64,000 bases of DNA from Chryseobacterium indoltheticum (lineage in GTDB: Bacteria; Bacteroidota; Bacteroidia; Flavobacteriales; Weeksellaceae). The stretch covers positions 2,480,001 to 2,544,000 of the forward strand of contig NZ_CP033929.1 of NCBI RefSeq assembly GCF_003815915.1, written 5' to 3'. The position numbers and the translations under genes are program-made. Positions within the stretch are counted from its first letter, which is position 1; every line of letters begins with the position of its first letter. Positions 16,925 to 25,478 of the stretch are shown piece after piece. Below the pieces are notes generated by a model, which saw only the letters and a program-made list of their open reading frames with translations, did not search any database and was not told the origin of the DNA.

Positions 16925-17051
16925 TCAATTATTATACAATAAAGGATAATCAATAAGAATCCTAAATTAGATTCACAATCTGAAATAGTTTTCTGTAAAC
17001 TTTTAAGCAAAATTTAAACCATGAAAATTCTTCACTTTACTTTAAAATCGA

Positions 17052-17059
17052 TAAATTTG
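17052..17059 (+). promoter_or_regulatory. -7 promoter element of gpmI
   Basis: TAAATTTG, exact TAnnTTTG match, 21 bases before the gpmI ATG. Confidence 0.6.
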
Positions 17060-17080
17060 TTTGTTTAAAAATCAAATTAA

Positions 17081-18622
17081 ATGTCTAAAAAAGCAATATT
17101 AGCAATACTTGACGGTTGGGGTTTAGGAACAAATCCTGAAGTTTCAGCATTAGCTCAGGCAAATACACCATTTATAGATAGCTGTTATCAAAGATTTCCA
17201 CATACCACATTAGAAGCAAGCGGTTTGGCAGTGGGTCTGCCGGCCGGACAAATGGGAAATTCTGAAGTGGGACACATGAATTTGGGAGCAGGAAGAGTAG
17301 TGTATCAGAATTTGGTAAAACTGAATATGGCTGTCGAAAACGGAACTTTAGGACAGGAAAAAGTAATTCAGGAGGCTTTTGCTTATGCAAAAAGAGAAAA
17401 TAAAAATGTACACTTTATCGGATTAGTTTCCAATGGGGGAGTACATTCACATATCAATCATTTAAAAGGACTTTTGTCTGCAGCAAAAGATTTTGGTTTA
17501 CATGAAAACGTTTACGTACACGCGTTTACAGACGGTAGAGACTGCGATCCGCATTCAGGATTTGGCTTTATTGAAGAACTTCAAAATCACATGTTGCAAA
17601 CTACAGGAAATCTCGCATCAGTTACGGGAAGATACTATGCGATGGATCGTGACAGAAGATGGGAACGTGTAAAATTAGCTTACGATGCAATGGTTGAAGG
17701 AGTGGGTTTACAAACAACCAACGCACTTACAGCTATAAAAGCTTCTTATGACGAAAATATTACTGATGAATTCATCAAGCCTATTATTCTGGTTAAAGAA
17801 ACTCAGGTTGGAAACGTAGTTCCTGTGGGAAAAATCGTTGATAATGATGTAGTAATCTGCTTTAATTTCCGTACAGACAGAGGTCGTGAGATTACAGAAG
17901 TTCTTTGTCAGCACGATATGCCAGAATATTTTATGCGAAAGCTAAATCTTCATTATGTTACGCTAACCAATTACGATAAAACGTACCAAAATGTAAATGT
18001 GGTTTTTGACGAAGAAGTTTTGAAAGATACGATGGGTGAAGTTTTGGAGAGAAACGGAAAAACTCAGATCAGAATAGCTGAAACAGAAAAATATCCTCAC
18101 GTTACGTTTTTCTTTTCAGGAGGTCGTGAAGAAGAGTTTCATGGTGAAAAAAGATTGCTTTGTCCGAGCCCGAAAGACGTTCCTACTTACGATCTGAAGC
18201 CAGAAATGTCAGCGTATGAGATTACTAATGCAATCTTACCAGAACTGGAAAGCGAAACAGCCGATTTTATTTGTTTAAATTTTGCAAATACCGATATGGT
18301 CGGTCATACAGGAGTATTTGAAGCCGCTGTAAAAGCAGCAGAAACGGTAGATCAGTGTATCGAAAAAGTAGCGACAATGGCTTATGAACACGGGTATGCG
18401 GTTTTCATTTTAGCAGACCATGGTAATTCTGATGTAATGGTTAACGCAGATGGTTCTCCAAATACGCAGCATTCAACCAATTTGGTTCCTTTAATTGTGA
18501 TGGATAAAGATAAAAACTGGGATTTGAAACCAGGAAAACTGGGCGATATGGCTCCGACTATTTTATCGGTAATGGGTGTTGAAATTCCTGCAATTATGAC
18601 AGGAGACATTTTGGTGAGTTAG
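17081..18622 (+). CDS. gpmI: 2,3-bisphosphoglycerate-independent phosphoglycerate mutase
   Basis: 513 residues, normal iPGM length. Alkaline-phosphatase-fold metal site in AILDGWGLG (Asp11), the phospho-serine Ser61 in GNSEVGHMNLGAGR, phosphate-transferase insert with VTGRYYAMDRDRRWERV, and C-terminal metal ligands in CLNFANTDMVGHTG and VFILADHGNSD. It interconverts 3- and 2-phosphoglycerate in glycolysis and gluconeogenesis with manganese. Monocistronic. Confidence 0.97.
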   Translation: MSKKAILAILDGWGLGTNPEVSALAQANTPFIDSCYQRFPHTTLEASGLAVGLPAGQMGNSEVGHMNLGAGRVVYQNLVKLNMAVENGTLGQEKVIQEAFAYAKRENKNVHFIGLVSNGGVHSHINHLKGLLSAAKDFGLHENVYVHAFTDGRDCDPHSGFGFIEELQNHMLQTTGNLASVTGRYYAMDRDRRWERVKLAYDAMVEGVGLQTTNALTAIKASYDENITDEFIKPIILVKETQVGNVVPVGKIVDNDVVICFNFRTDRGREITEVLCQHDMPEYFMRKLNLHYVTLTNYDKTYQNVNVVFDEEVLKDTMGEVLERNGKTQIRIAETEKYPHVTFFFSGGREEEFHGEKRLLCPSPKDVPTYDLKPEMSAYEITNAILPELESETADFICLNFANTDMVGHTGVFEAAVKAAETVDQCIEKVATMAYEHGYAVFILADHGNSDVMVNADGSPNTQHSTNLVPLIVMDKDKNWDLKPGKLGDMAPTILSVMGVEIPAIMTGDILVS

Positions 18623-18739
18623 TGAATAATAATATTGAAAAAATGCCGTTAATCTAATGATAGCGGTAATCTCTTATGATTTATGTCAGAGATAGTATGA
18701 GTTACATATTATATTATGCCACAAATAACAAATAAATCA

Positions 18740-18747
18740 TATCTTTG
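18740..18747 (+). promoter_or_regulatory. -7 promoter element of the acyl-ACP desaturase
   Basis: TATCTTTG, exact TAnnTTTG match, 22 bases before ATG 18770. Confidence 0.6.
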
Positions 18748-18769
18748 TAAATTATAAACGTATTTTTAG

Positions 18770-19750
18770 ATGTATAATATTCTGGTAAGAAAAGAAGTAA
18801 TGGGTATTTTGGAGAAGGAAGTTGGTTCTTTTCTCGATAAATTTTTGACTCCAATTGAAAAAATCTGGCAACCTTCAGATTATTTACCAGATCCTTCTAG
18901 CGCTGATTTCAAATATGACTTAGAAGAGATTCAAACTTTCGCTCAGGAAATGCCTTACGATCTTTTTGTAACATTGATTGGGGATTGTATTACTGAAGAA
19001 GCTTTACCTTCTTACGAATCTTGGCTAATGAGTGTTGACGGGATTGATCAGGAAAAAAGTGGACCGGGCTGGGCAAGCTGGATAAGATCTTGGACTGCCG
19101 AAGAAAACAGACACGGTGATTTACTTGGAAAATACCTGTATTTATGCGGTAGAGTAAACATGAGACAGATGGAAATTACTACCCAATATCTGATCAGTGA
19201 TGGTTTTGATATCGGAACAAGTATGGATCCTTACAGAAATTTCATCTACACAAGTTTCCAGGAAACAGCAACCAACGTTTCGCATAGAAGAGTAGGTACT
19301 TTGGCAAAACAAACAGGAAATGGAAAACTGGCAAAAATGTGTGGTGTAATTGCAGCAGATGAAGCAAGACACGCAAAAGCATATAAACATTTCGTAGCTA
19401 AAATTTTAGAATTAGATCCTTCTGAAATGATTTTGGCATTTGAAGATATGATGCGTAAAAAAATCGTTATGCCGGCTCACATGATGAGACAGTCTGGCCA
19501 GAAAGCAGGTGAGCTTTGGGGTCATTTCTCAGATGCGGCACAAAGATGTATGGTTTATACAGGTCAGGATTATATCAATATTATGAAAGATCTTCTTGAC
19601 GAATGGAAGATCGAGCATATTACAGGCCTTACAGAAAAGGCAGAAAAAGCTCAGGAATATCTTATGAAACTTCCATCGAGATTACAGAAAATTACAGATA
19701 GAATTTCTACTCCAGATTTGCAGTTTGAATTCAACTGGGTTAAAAAATAA
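18770..19750 (+). CDS. Acyl-ACP (stearoyl-ACP type) desaturase
   Basis: 326 residues, soluble diiron desaturase family (FA_desaturase_2). The two iron-binding motifs are AEENRHG (Glu111-His115) and ADEARHAK near 208, on the expected four-helix bundle. It introduces a cis double bond into acyl-ACP using oxygen and ferredoxin, for unsaturated membrane lipids. ATG 18770 is preferred over ATG 18800 because the promoter is 22 bases upstream and the extra residues continue the first helix (LVRKEVMGILEKEVG). Monocistronic. Confidence 0.9.
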   Translation: MYNILVRKEVMGILEKEVGSFLDKFLTPIEKIWQPSDYLPDPSSADFKYDLEEIQTFAQEMPYDLFVTLIGDCITEEALPSYESWLMSVDGIDQEKSGPGWASWIRSWTAEENRHGDLLGKYLYLCGRVNMRQMEITTQYLISDGFDIGTSMDPYRNFIYTSFQETATNVSHRRVGTLAKQTGNGKLAKMCGVIAADEARHAKAYKHFVAKILELDPSEMILAFEDMMRKKIVMPAHMMRQSGQKAGELWGHFSDAAQRCMVYTGQDYINIMKDLLDEWKIEHITGLTEKAEKAQEYLMKLPSRLQKITDRISTPDLQFEFNWVKK

Positions 19751-19778
19751 TTAGATTTTAACAATAAATTATAAATTG

Positions 19779-19806
19779 AAGTGTCGGATGTTTTTCGGCA
19801 CTTTTT
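19779..19806 (+). terminator. Hairpin terminator after the desaturase
   Basis: AAGTGTCG pairs with CGGCACTT (one G-T pair), followed by TTTT; 29 bases after the stop. Confidence 0.7.
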
Positions 19807-19816
19807 ATTTATTTAG

Positions 19817-19824
19817 TATCTTTG
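19817..19824 (+). promoter_or_regulatory. -7 promoter element of the HAD-like gene
   Basis: TATCTTTG, exact TAnnTTTG match, 21 bases before ATG 19846. Confidence 0.6.
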
Positions 19825-19845
19825 CCCAGCTAAAAACGCAACAAA

Positions 19846-20277
19846 ATGTTAAATAATAAAAAAATTGCAGTTGATTTTGACGGAACGATCGTAGATGACG
19901 CATATCCTGCAATTGGGAAAACTAAAATTTTCGCTTTCGAAACTCTGAAAAAACTTCAGGCTCAAGGTTTTAGACTCATACTTTGGACGTACAGACATGG
20001 TAAAACATTGGATGAAGCTGTAGAATTTTGCAGACAAAACGGTATTGAGTTCTATGCAATTAACTCAAGTTTTGAAGGAGAAGTTTTTGATGCTGAAACT
20101 CAGTCGAGAAAATTGGATGCAGACTGGTTTATCGACGACAGAAACTTAGGTGGTTTTCCGGGTTGGGGAGAAATTTACAATATCATCAACGAAAGAATTG
20201 AGTTCCGTGTAGAAGGAAAAGAGGTTTTAGCATATTCAAAACTGAAAAAAGAAAAGAAAAAAGGACTTTTCTGGTAA
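19846..20277 (+). CDS. HAD-superfamily hydrolase (BT0820 type)
   Basis: 143 residues. HAD motif I AVDFDGTIVDD (residues 8-18, nucleophile Asp10), motif II region LILWTYRHGK near 44, and motif IV FIDDRNLGG near 97. It is short and capless, like the small flavobacterial/Bacteroides BT0820-type phosphatases of unknown substrate. It ends in a basic KLKKEKKKG stretch. Possibly co-transcribed with map downstream, although 150 bases of repeat separate them. Confidence 0.82.
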   Translation: MLNNKKIAVDFDGTIVDDAYPAIGKTKIFAFETLKKLQAQGFRLILWTYRHGKTLDEAVEFCRQNGIEFYAINSSFEGEVFDAETQSRKLDADWFIDDRNLGGFPGWGEIYNIINERIEFRVEGKEVLAYSKLKKEKKKGLFW

Positions 20278-20288
20278 AATTTGAGAAA

Positions 20289-20320
20289 TTAGAAGTTAGT
20301 AATTAGAAATTAGAAATTAG
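20289..20320. repeat. 7-bp-period array, left arm of an empty mirrored pair
   Basis: TTAG recurs at 20289, 20296, 20303, 20310 and 20317, exactly every 7 bases (units like TTAGAAA). The last 15 bases (TTAGAAATTAGTTTT, 20310-20324) are exactly mirrored at 20377-20391. Confidence 0.85.
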
Positions 20321-20376
20321 TTTTCAGGTGCTGCTTCCAATTAATTATCAGAAAATATAGATGATTAGTATTATTT

Positions 20377-20420
20377 AAAACTAATTTCTAACATCTAACA
20401 TCTAATATCTAACATCTAAG
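20377..20420. repeat. 7-bp-period array, right arm of an empty mirrored pair
   Basis: CTAA recurs at 20381, 20388, 20395, 20402, 20409 and 20416, exactly every 7 bases (units like CTAACAT). It is the inverted partner of the array at 20289, with 52 bases and no ORF between the 15-base perfect arms. Confidence 0.85.
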
Positions 20421-20427
20421 AATAAAA

Positions 20428-21237
20428 ATGATTCAATTAAAAACAATAGACGAGCTTCGTCTTATGAGAGAAAGTGCCCAGTTGGTTTCCAGAACATTAG
20501 GAATGTTGGCAAAAGAAATCAAACCGGGAATTACTACTTTATATTTAGATAAACTGGCGCATGATTTTATCAAAGATCACGGTGCCGAACCTGCATTTTT
20601 AGGATATGGAGGCTTTCCGAATTCTCTGTGTATTTCACCAAACGAACAAGTAGTTCACGGTTTTCCAAATAAAGAAGAAATAAAAGAAGGTGATGTACTT
20701 TCTGTAGATTGTGGCGCCATTCTCAACGGTTATGTAGGTGACCACGCTTATACTTTTGAAATTGGCGAAGTAAAACCTGAAACCAAAAAATTACTGAAAG
20801 TTGCTAAAGAATCTCTTTACAAAGGAATTGAGCAATGCATCAGAGGAAAAAGAATCGGTGACATTTCTCATGCTATCCAAAAGCACTGTGAAAAAGAAGG
20901 GTATGGCGTTGTGAAAGAATTGGTGGGTCATGGTTTAGGAAAGAAAATGCATGAAGATCCTCAGGTTCCGAATTACGGAAAGCAAGGAAGCGGAAAAGTA
21001 ATTAAAGACGGCTTGGCAATCGCTATCGAGCCAATGATTAACTTAGGAACTGAAAAGGTAAAATTCCATAATGATGGATGGACGGTTACCACACTAGACA
21101 ATCAGCCTTCTGCTCACTTCGAGCATGATGTTTGCGTCATCAATGGGAAACCTGTTTTACTATCTACATTCAAATATATTTATGATGCTTTGGGTATTGT
21201 AAGTGATGAAGAAAAGCCATTTCAATTGGATTTTTAA
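20428..21237 (+). CDS. map: Type I methionine aminopeptidase
   Basis: 269 residues. Pita-bread fold with the five metal ligands: Asp in LSVDCGA, Asp in YVGDHAY, His in VGHGLGKKMHE, Glu in IAIEPM and Glu in AHFEHDV. Removes N-terminal methionine from nascent proteins. The stop overlaps the next ATG (TAATG), so it is translationally coupled to the methyltransferase. Confidence 0.97.
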   Translation: MIQLKTIDELRLMRESAQLVSRTLGMLAKEIKPGITTLYLDKLAHDFIKDHGAEPAFLGYGGFPNSLCISPNEQVVHGFPNKEEIKEGDVLSVDCGAILNGYVGDHAYTFEIGEVKPETKKLLKVAKESLYKGIEQCIRGKRIGDISHAIQKHCEKEGYGVVKELVGHGLGKKMHEDPQVPNYGKQGSGKVIKDGLAIAIEPMINLGTEKVKFHNDGWTVTTLDNQPSAHFEHDVCVINGKPVLLSTFKYIYDALGIVSDEEKPFQLDF

Positions 21238-22004
21238 TGAAAAAGCTAACTAAGTTTTTACTAAATAAAATCCCTCGTCCGATGCTTATCAAGATGAGCA
21301 TCTGGGCACGTCCGCTGATTTATCAGTTTTTTAAAGGTGACAAATTTTATGATCCTATTGATGGAAAATCTTATCGTAAATTTTTACCTTACGGATACGG
21401 AAAACAGAGAGAAAACGCTTTGTCACCAGGAACTTTAAGTCTCGAAAGACACCGTCAGATGTATCTGTATCTTCAGAATGAAACCGATTTTTTCATTAAA
21501 AATTATAAAGTTCTTCATATTGCTCCCGAACAGGAATTTTTGAGGAAATTTAAAAGAATGAGCAATCTCAATTACATTTCTGCCGATTTGTATTCGCCGA
21601 TTGTAGATGTGAAAGCTGATATTTTAGATTTACCTTTTGAAAATGAAAGTTTCGATATCATCTTCTGTAATCATGTTTTGGAACATATTCAGGATGATGC
21701 GAAAGCCATGAGCGAATTATATCGGGTAATGAAACCCGGAGGTTGGGGAATCCTGCAGGTTCCAATGAAAAATTCTTTGGAGAAAACCTACGAAGATTTT
21801 ACCATAACAGATCCAAAAGAAAGACAAAAACATTTTGGTCAGTACGATCATGTTCGTTGGTACGGGATGGATTATTTCGATCGTTTACAGAATGCAGGCT
21901 TTGAAGTGGAAGCTAATTTTTACTCACAGCAGTTTTCTGATGCAGAAATAAAAAAATACGGCTTAAGGCTAAACGAAATTTTACCTATCGTTTTAAAGAA
22001 ATAA
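21237..22004 (+). CDS. Class I SAM-dependent methyltransferase
   Basis: 255 residues. About 85 residues of basic/aromatic N-terminus, then a type-11 Rossmann methyltransferase core: VLHIAPEQEF, ISADLYSPIVDVKADILDLP, FDIIFCNHVLEHIQDD and a MKPGGWGILQVP strand. The motif-I glycine stretch is replaced by HIAPE, a known variant in this subgroup. Its ATG overlaps the map stop. Substrate unknown. Confidence 0.85.
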   Translation: MKKLTKFLLNKIPRPMLIKMSIWARPLIYQFFKGDKFYDPIDGKSYRKFLPYGYGKQRENALSPGTLSLERHRQMYLYLQNETDFFIKNYKVLHIAPEQEFLRKFKRMSNLNYISADLYSPIVDVKADILDLPFENESFDIIFCNHVLEHIQDDAKAMSELYRVMKPGGWGILQVPMKNSLEKTYEDFTITDPKERQKHFGQYDHVRWYGMDYFDRLQNAGFEVEANFYSQQFSDAEIKKYGLRLNEILPIVLKK

Positions 22005-22037
22005 AAAAAGCGGCTTCAGAATCTGAAGCCGCTTTTT
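22004..22037. terminator. Bidirectional hairpin terminator
   Basis: AAAAAGCGGCTTCAG pairs perfectly with CTGAAGCCGCTTTTT around a 4-base loop, between convergent genes. Confidence 0.9.
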
Positions 22038-22050
22038 CTTAAGCCGAAAT

Positions 22051-22752
22051 TTATTTTTTAATAAAAATTTCTGGTTTAAAGTTTTCTATACTCAAAATAT
22101 ATTGTCCGGTTGCAAAACTACTTACATCTATTTTTAATGTTTTATCTGAGGTTAATGTTTCAAACAAAATTTTCCCTGACAGATCATTAATCTTCAATTT
22201 TAGGTTCTTTTCTACATTCTCAATAATTACAAAATCCGTAGAAGGATTTGGGTATAATTTAAAAGTTTTCTTAATAGCATTTTCTTTTGTACCTAAAAAT
22301 GCATTGTTGTAATAAATTTTGTCTCCAGTAACAGGATTTGTTATTATGAGTGTTTTGGAGCTTCCGCTATTTACAATCTGATAATTAAAAATTGCTCCTG
22401 ATGTTGTATTTAAATAAAAATCACAATTTTTTTGGTCATAAGTTTGAGCCGCAGCAGCATTTGTACCATTGTAAACAGCCAATGTACAACCACCACCTTG
22501 TCTTGTAAAGCTGTCTGTAACGGTATTAAAAGTGATCGTAGAACCTGCTGAATTGTAATATGAAGAAGTAAAATTATAATTACCTCCATTATTAGTAAAC
22601 AAAGATGTACCCGCAGAAACTTGCATGATAGGACTTACTGTAGTTTGATTATTGATAATCATTTGTGAAATGTACCAATTGTTATTAAAAAGATCAGCAT
22701 TTTGTCCAAATAAGGTACAACTGATAAAAAGAAAGAGTAGTTTTGTTCTCAT
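22051..22752 (-). CDS. Secreted protein with type IX secretion C-terminal domain
   Basis: 233 residues. Signal peptide (LLFLFISCTLFGQ), a central domain of about 130 residues rich in Asn/Thr/Ser that resembles the META/lipocalin-like 'NNNWYISQM...' proteins of flavobacteria, and a type A sorting domain from about 165 (FKLYPNPSTDFVIIE, LSGKILFE, LKIDVSSFATGQYILSI). It should be exported by the T9SS and attached to or released from the cell surface. Function unknown. Confidence 0.85.
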   Translation of the reverse strand: MRTKLLFLFISCTLFGQNADLFNNNWYISQMIINNQTTVSPIMQVSAGTSLFTNNGGNYNFTSSYYNSAGSTITFNTVTDSFTRQGGGCTLAVYNGTNAAAAQTYDQKNCDFYLNTTSGAIFNYQIVNSGSSKTLIITNPVTGDKIYYNNAFLGTKENAIKKTFKLYPNPSTDFVIIENVEKNLKLKINDLSGKILFETLTSDKTLKIDVSSFATGQYILSIENFKPEIFIKK

Positions 22753-22765
22753 AAATAGTTTTTCA

Positions 22766-22773
22766 CAAATATA
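22766..22773 (-). promoter_or_regulatory. -7 promoter element of the T9SS cargo gene
   Basis: Minus-strand TATATTTG, exact TAnnTTTG match, 13 bases before the start codon, so the leader is short. Confidence 0.55.
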
Positions 22774-22792
22774 AGAAATATACCTTTTACTT

Positions 22793-23119
22793 TTAATGAG
22801 AAACTGCTTTTAAACCAATTACAGAACCAATTAATGTTGAAATGAAAAATATTCTCCAGAAACTTGCGGGATCTTTAAACACTAAAATTCCTACCAAAGC
22901 AGTTCCTACAGCGCCAATTCCGGTCCAGACTGCATAAGCGGTTCCGATCGGTAAAGTTTCTGTTGCCTTGATTAGTAAGAGCATACTTATGGTGAGACAA
23001 ACCAAAAATCCTCCAAACCACCAATACATTTCGTTGCCCGTAGTTTCTTTTACTTTTCCGAGGCATGATGCAAAAGCGACCTCAAATAATCCTGCGATAA
23101 TTAAAATAATCCAGTTCAT
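22793..23119 (-). CDS. sugE: SMR-family exporter, SugE/Gdx type
   Basis: 108 residues, four membrane helices. Essential Glu in helix 1 (GLFEVAFASCLG), the IGTAYAVWTGIGAVGTAL signature and GLKAVSH at the end. The family has drug-exporting (EmrE) and guanidinium-exporting (Gdx/SugE) branches; the helix-1 sequence and TAYAVWTGIGAVG favour the SugE side. It is encoded 73 bases downstream of a Crp/Fnr regulator on the same strand, which suggests joint expression. No guanidine riboswitch seen upstream. Confidence 0.88.
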   Translation of the reverse strand: MNWIILIIAGLFEVAFASCLGKVKETTGNEMYWWFGGFLVCLTISMLLLIKATETLPIGTAYAVWTGIGAVGTALVGILVFKDPASFWRIFFISTLIGSVIGLKAVSH

Positions 23120-23192
23120 TCCTTTCTAATTTTATACTGCAAAATTGAGGCTTTAAACTGAAACGAAGTTTTACAATTGTTAAAAAATAAAA

Positions 23193-23759
23193 TTATTTCA
23201 GTTCTGCTCTTATTCTGCTTAAACTCACCTGTGCAATTCCCAAATAAGAAGCAATATGACCAAGCTGAACTCGCTGTAAGAGATAAGGTTTTTCTATCAG
23301 CAAATCTTTATACCTTTCTGATGCAGTTTTATATTGCCTGGAAATAATCAATTCCTCTGTCTTTACCAGCTCACGCTCTGCAAATTTCCGTCCCCAATTT
23401 GCAATGTGAATATCTTCATTATAAAGAGTCTTCAGTTTCTCAGTTTTAAGTCTGTAAAATTCGCAGTCTTCAAGAAGTTCTATATTTTCATAACCCGGTT
23501 TTTCATCTACATAACTTTTCATAGAAACGATGGGTTCGCCTTCCGTTCCAAACCAAAAAGTAATATCATTATTTTCGGTAGAAGCGTAGGCCCGAACAAT
23601 TCCTTTTTTTAAAAAATAGATGTAAGGAATCACTTTATCAGCCTCCATCAGGCAGAATCCTTTAGGATAATCAACTTCAGAAATATGTTGCATCAAATTT
23701 TCCTGTGAAGTTTGTGGAATTGAATAAATAGCATCAATAATTTCTTTAATATTCATCAA
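23193..23759 (-). CDS. Crp/Fnr-family transcriptional regulator
   Basis: 188 residues. Cyclic-nucleotide-binding beta-barrel (about 20-115: KGFCLMEADKVIPYIYFLKKGIVRAY) and a short C-terminal winged helix with ASERYKDLLIEKPYLLQRVQ, then HIASYLGIAQVSLSRIRAEL as the recognition region. There is no Fnr cysteine cluster, and the cAMP phosphate-binding Arg of Crp is not conserved, so the ligand is unknown. It lies just upstream of the SMR exporter. Start could be the first or second Met of the MM pair. Confidence 0.88.
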   Translation of the reverse strand: MMNIKEIIDAIYSIPQTSQENLMQHISEVDYPKGFCLMEADKVIPYIYFLKKGIVRAYASTENNDITFWFGTEGEPIVSMKSYVDEKPGYENIELLEDCEFYRLKTEKLKTLYNEDIHIANWGRKFAERELVKTEELIISRQYKTASERYKDLLIEKPYLLQRVQLGHIASYLGIAQVSLSRIRAELK

Positions 23760-23950
23760 AATAACGGTTTGGAATTAACAGAAAATTTAAATTTAATAAT
23801 TAGGTAAAAACCAGTTCTTTAAAGCATTTTTTATCTAAAAGTATTTAATATTAAAAAACTCTGACAGCTTAATTCATTAAATTTAGTTCAAAAATAATCT
23901 TTTTTAGGCATCTAATTTTAATATTGACCGAAAGACCAATTTTGTTTTAC

Positions 23951-23958
23951 TAACTTTG
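23951..23958 (+). promoter_or_regulatory. -7 promoter element of era
   Basis: TAACTTTG, exact TAnnTTTG match, 32 bases before the era ATG; TTG at 23924-23926 is a possible -33 element with a 24-base spacer. Confidence 0.55.
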
Positions 23959-23990
23959 CAAATCGTAACAAAACGAACTAATACTTTTAT

Positions 23991-24866
23991 ATGCACAAAG
24001 CAGGATTTGTAAATATCGTTGGAAAGCCGAATGCCGGAAAATCTACTCTTTTGAATCAATTGATGGGAGAGAAGTTGGCAATTGTAACGCAAAAGGCTCA
24101 GACAACACGACATAGAATTTTTGGAATTTATAATGAAGAAGACTTGCAGATTGTATTTTCTGATACTCCCGGAGTTTTAGACCCTAAATATGGTTTGCAG
24201 GAGAAAATGATGGATTTTGTAAAAGACTCTTTACAAGATGCTGACGTTTTTCTTTTCATTGTAGATGTTACTGATAAAGCTGAACAATCTGAATTTTTGA
24301 TTGATAAATTAAATAAAATTCCGGTACCAGTTTTATTGTTATTGAATAAAATTGACCAAACCAATCAAGAAGGTCTGGAAAAAATAGCCACCGAATGGCA
24401 CGAAAGAATTCCGAAAGCTGAAATTCTTCCTATTTCTGCCTTGAATGCTTTTAACATAGATATTATTTTACCGAAATTAAAATCAATGTTACCCGAAAGT
24501 CCGGCGTATTATGATAAAGACATGTACACCGACAAACCGGAACGTTTCTTTGTAAACGAGGCCATCAGAGAGAAAATTCTTTTAAATTATGAAAAAGAAA
24601 TTCCCTATTCCGTAGAGGTTGTTACCGAGATGTTTAAAGAAAAAGAAGGCATTATTTTCATCGATTCTATTATTTATGTAGAAAGAGATACCCAGAAGGG
24701 GATTATCATCGGTCATAAAGGAGAAGCCATTAAAAAAGTAGGAACCGAAGCAAGAATTGATCTGGAGAAATTTTTCTCTAAAAAAATTCACTTAAACCTT
24801 TTTGTGAAAGTGAAAAAAGATTGGAGAAAAAACGATCGTGATCTGAAAAATTTTGGATACAGATAG
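23991..24866 (+). CDS. era: GTPase Era
   Basis: 291 residues. G1 GKPNAGKST (residues 12-20), switch I TTRHRIFG, G3 DTPGV, G4 NKID, G5 ISAL, and the C-terminal KH domain with IIGHKGEAIKKVGTEAR. It binds the 3' end of 16S rRNA during 30S maturation and ties ribosome assembly to the cell cycle. Monocistronic with its own promoter. Confidence 0.97.
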   Translation: MHKAGFVNIVGKPNAGKSTLLNQLMGEKLAIVTQKAQTTRHRIFGIYNEEDLQIVFSDTPGVLDPKYGLQEKMMDFVKDSLQDADVFLFIVDVTDKAEQSEFLIDKLNKIPVPVLLLLNKIDQTNQEGLEKIATEWHERIPKAEILPISALNAFNIDIILPKLKSMLPESPAYYDKDMYTDKPERFFVNEAIREKILLNYEKEIPYSVEVVTEMFKEKEGIIFIDSIIYVERDTQKGIIIGHKGEAIKKVGTEARIDLEKFFSKKIHLNLFVKVKKDWRKNDRDLKNFGYR

Positions 24867-24899
24867 ACTAAATGTCTCTATCCATCATTATATTAACGA

Positions 24900-24907
24900 T
24901 ATTTTTG
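24900..24907 (+). promoter_or_regulatory. -7 promoter element of the DoxX gene
   Basis: TATTTTTG, exact TAnnTTTG match, 25 bases before ATG 24933. Confidence 0.5.
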
Positions 24908-24932
24908 TTATCTTTAGTTTAAATTTCAATCA

Positions 24933-25361
24933 ATGAGCTACTTAAACACAAAGGCGAATCCTGTAATTTTTGATATTGTACTATTCCTTGTAAGATTGTT
25001 TATAGGTTTTGCGATGATTTCGCATGGTTTTCCAAAACTTCAGGATTTAATCAACGGGGTTGAAAAGCCTTTTTATGATTTCATAGGTTTAGGTTCGAAA
25101 ATATCTTTGATATTGGCGGTTTTTGCTGAGTTTGTGTGTTCTATTTTTATTATTCTTGGTTTATTTACAAGAATTGCAGCAGGATTTTTAATCTTTACGA
25201 TGGCTGTTGCTGCATTTGTAGTTCACGGCGCAGATGCTTTTGATAAAAGAGAATTGAGCTTATTGTATCTTTCAATTTACTTAATCATTATTTCATTTGG
25301 AGCCGGAAGATTTTCCATCGATGGGATGATAGAAAAACGCAGAAGAGCCAATGACTGGTAA
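24933..25361 (+). CDS. DoxX-family membrane protein
   Basis: 142 residues, four membrane helices. Family motif LFIGFAMISHGFPKLQDL in helix 1 and GLFTRIAAGFLIFTMAVAAF near 85. DoxX proteins are inner-membrane proteins of loosely defined redox or quinone-linked roles. Monocistronic, with a strong hairpin after it. Confidence 0.88.
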   Translation: MSYLNTKANPVIFDIVLFLVRLFIGFAMISHGFPKLQDLINGVEKPFYDFIGLGSKISLILAVFAEFVCSIFIILGLFTRIAAGFLIFTMAVAAFVVHGADAFDKRELSLLYLSIYLIIISFGAGRFSIDGMIEKRRRANDW

Positions 25362-25380
25362 AGTCAATTTGATATAAAAT

Positions 25381-25413
25381 AAAATCCCGAAACATTTTGT
25401 TCCGGGATTTTTT
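25381..25413. terminator. Hairpin terminator after the DoxX gene
   Basis: AAAATCCCG-AAAC pairs with GTTC-CGGGATTTT with one mismatch, followed by TTT; it may also stop convergent fsa transcription. Confidence 0.8.
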
Positions 25414-25449
25414 ATGTGAATTTGAAATATTTTATTCAATAAAAGAATA

Positions 25450-25477
25450 TCAAATCTCAAACTTCAAATTTCAAATT
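25450..25477. repeat. 7-bp-period array (single-sided)
   Basis: TCAAA recurs at 25450, 25457, 25464 and 25471, exactly every 7 bases (TCAAATC, TCAAACT, TCAAATT, TCAAATT), touching the 3' end of fsa. No mirrored partner found nearby. Confidence 0.8.
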
Positions 25478-25478
25478 C

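Larger units (their letters stand above)
16735..17080. other. Gene-free stretch, 346 bases
   Basis: Holds the degenerate dispersed repeat at 16842-16924 and the gpmI -7 element at 17052-17059. I see no ORF with a credible start, no RNA gene, and nothing else structured. Confidence 0.6.

Noticed and set aside
20289..20420. CRISPR-like array
   Set aside because: The unit is 7 bases with no spacers and no cas genes in the window.
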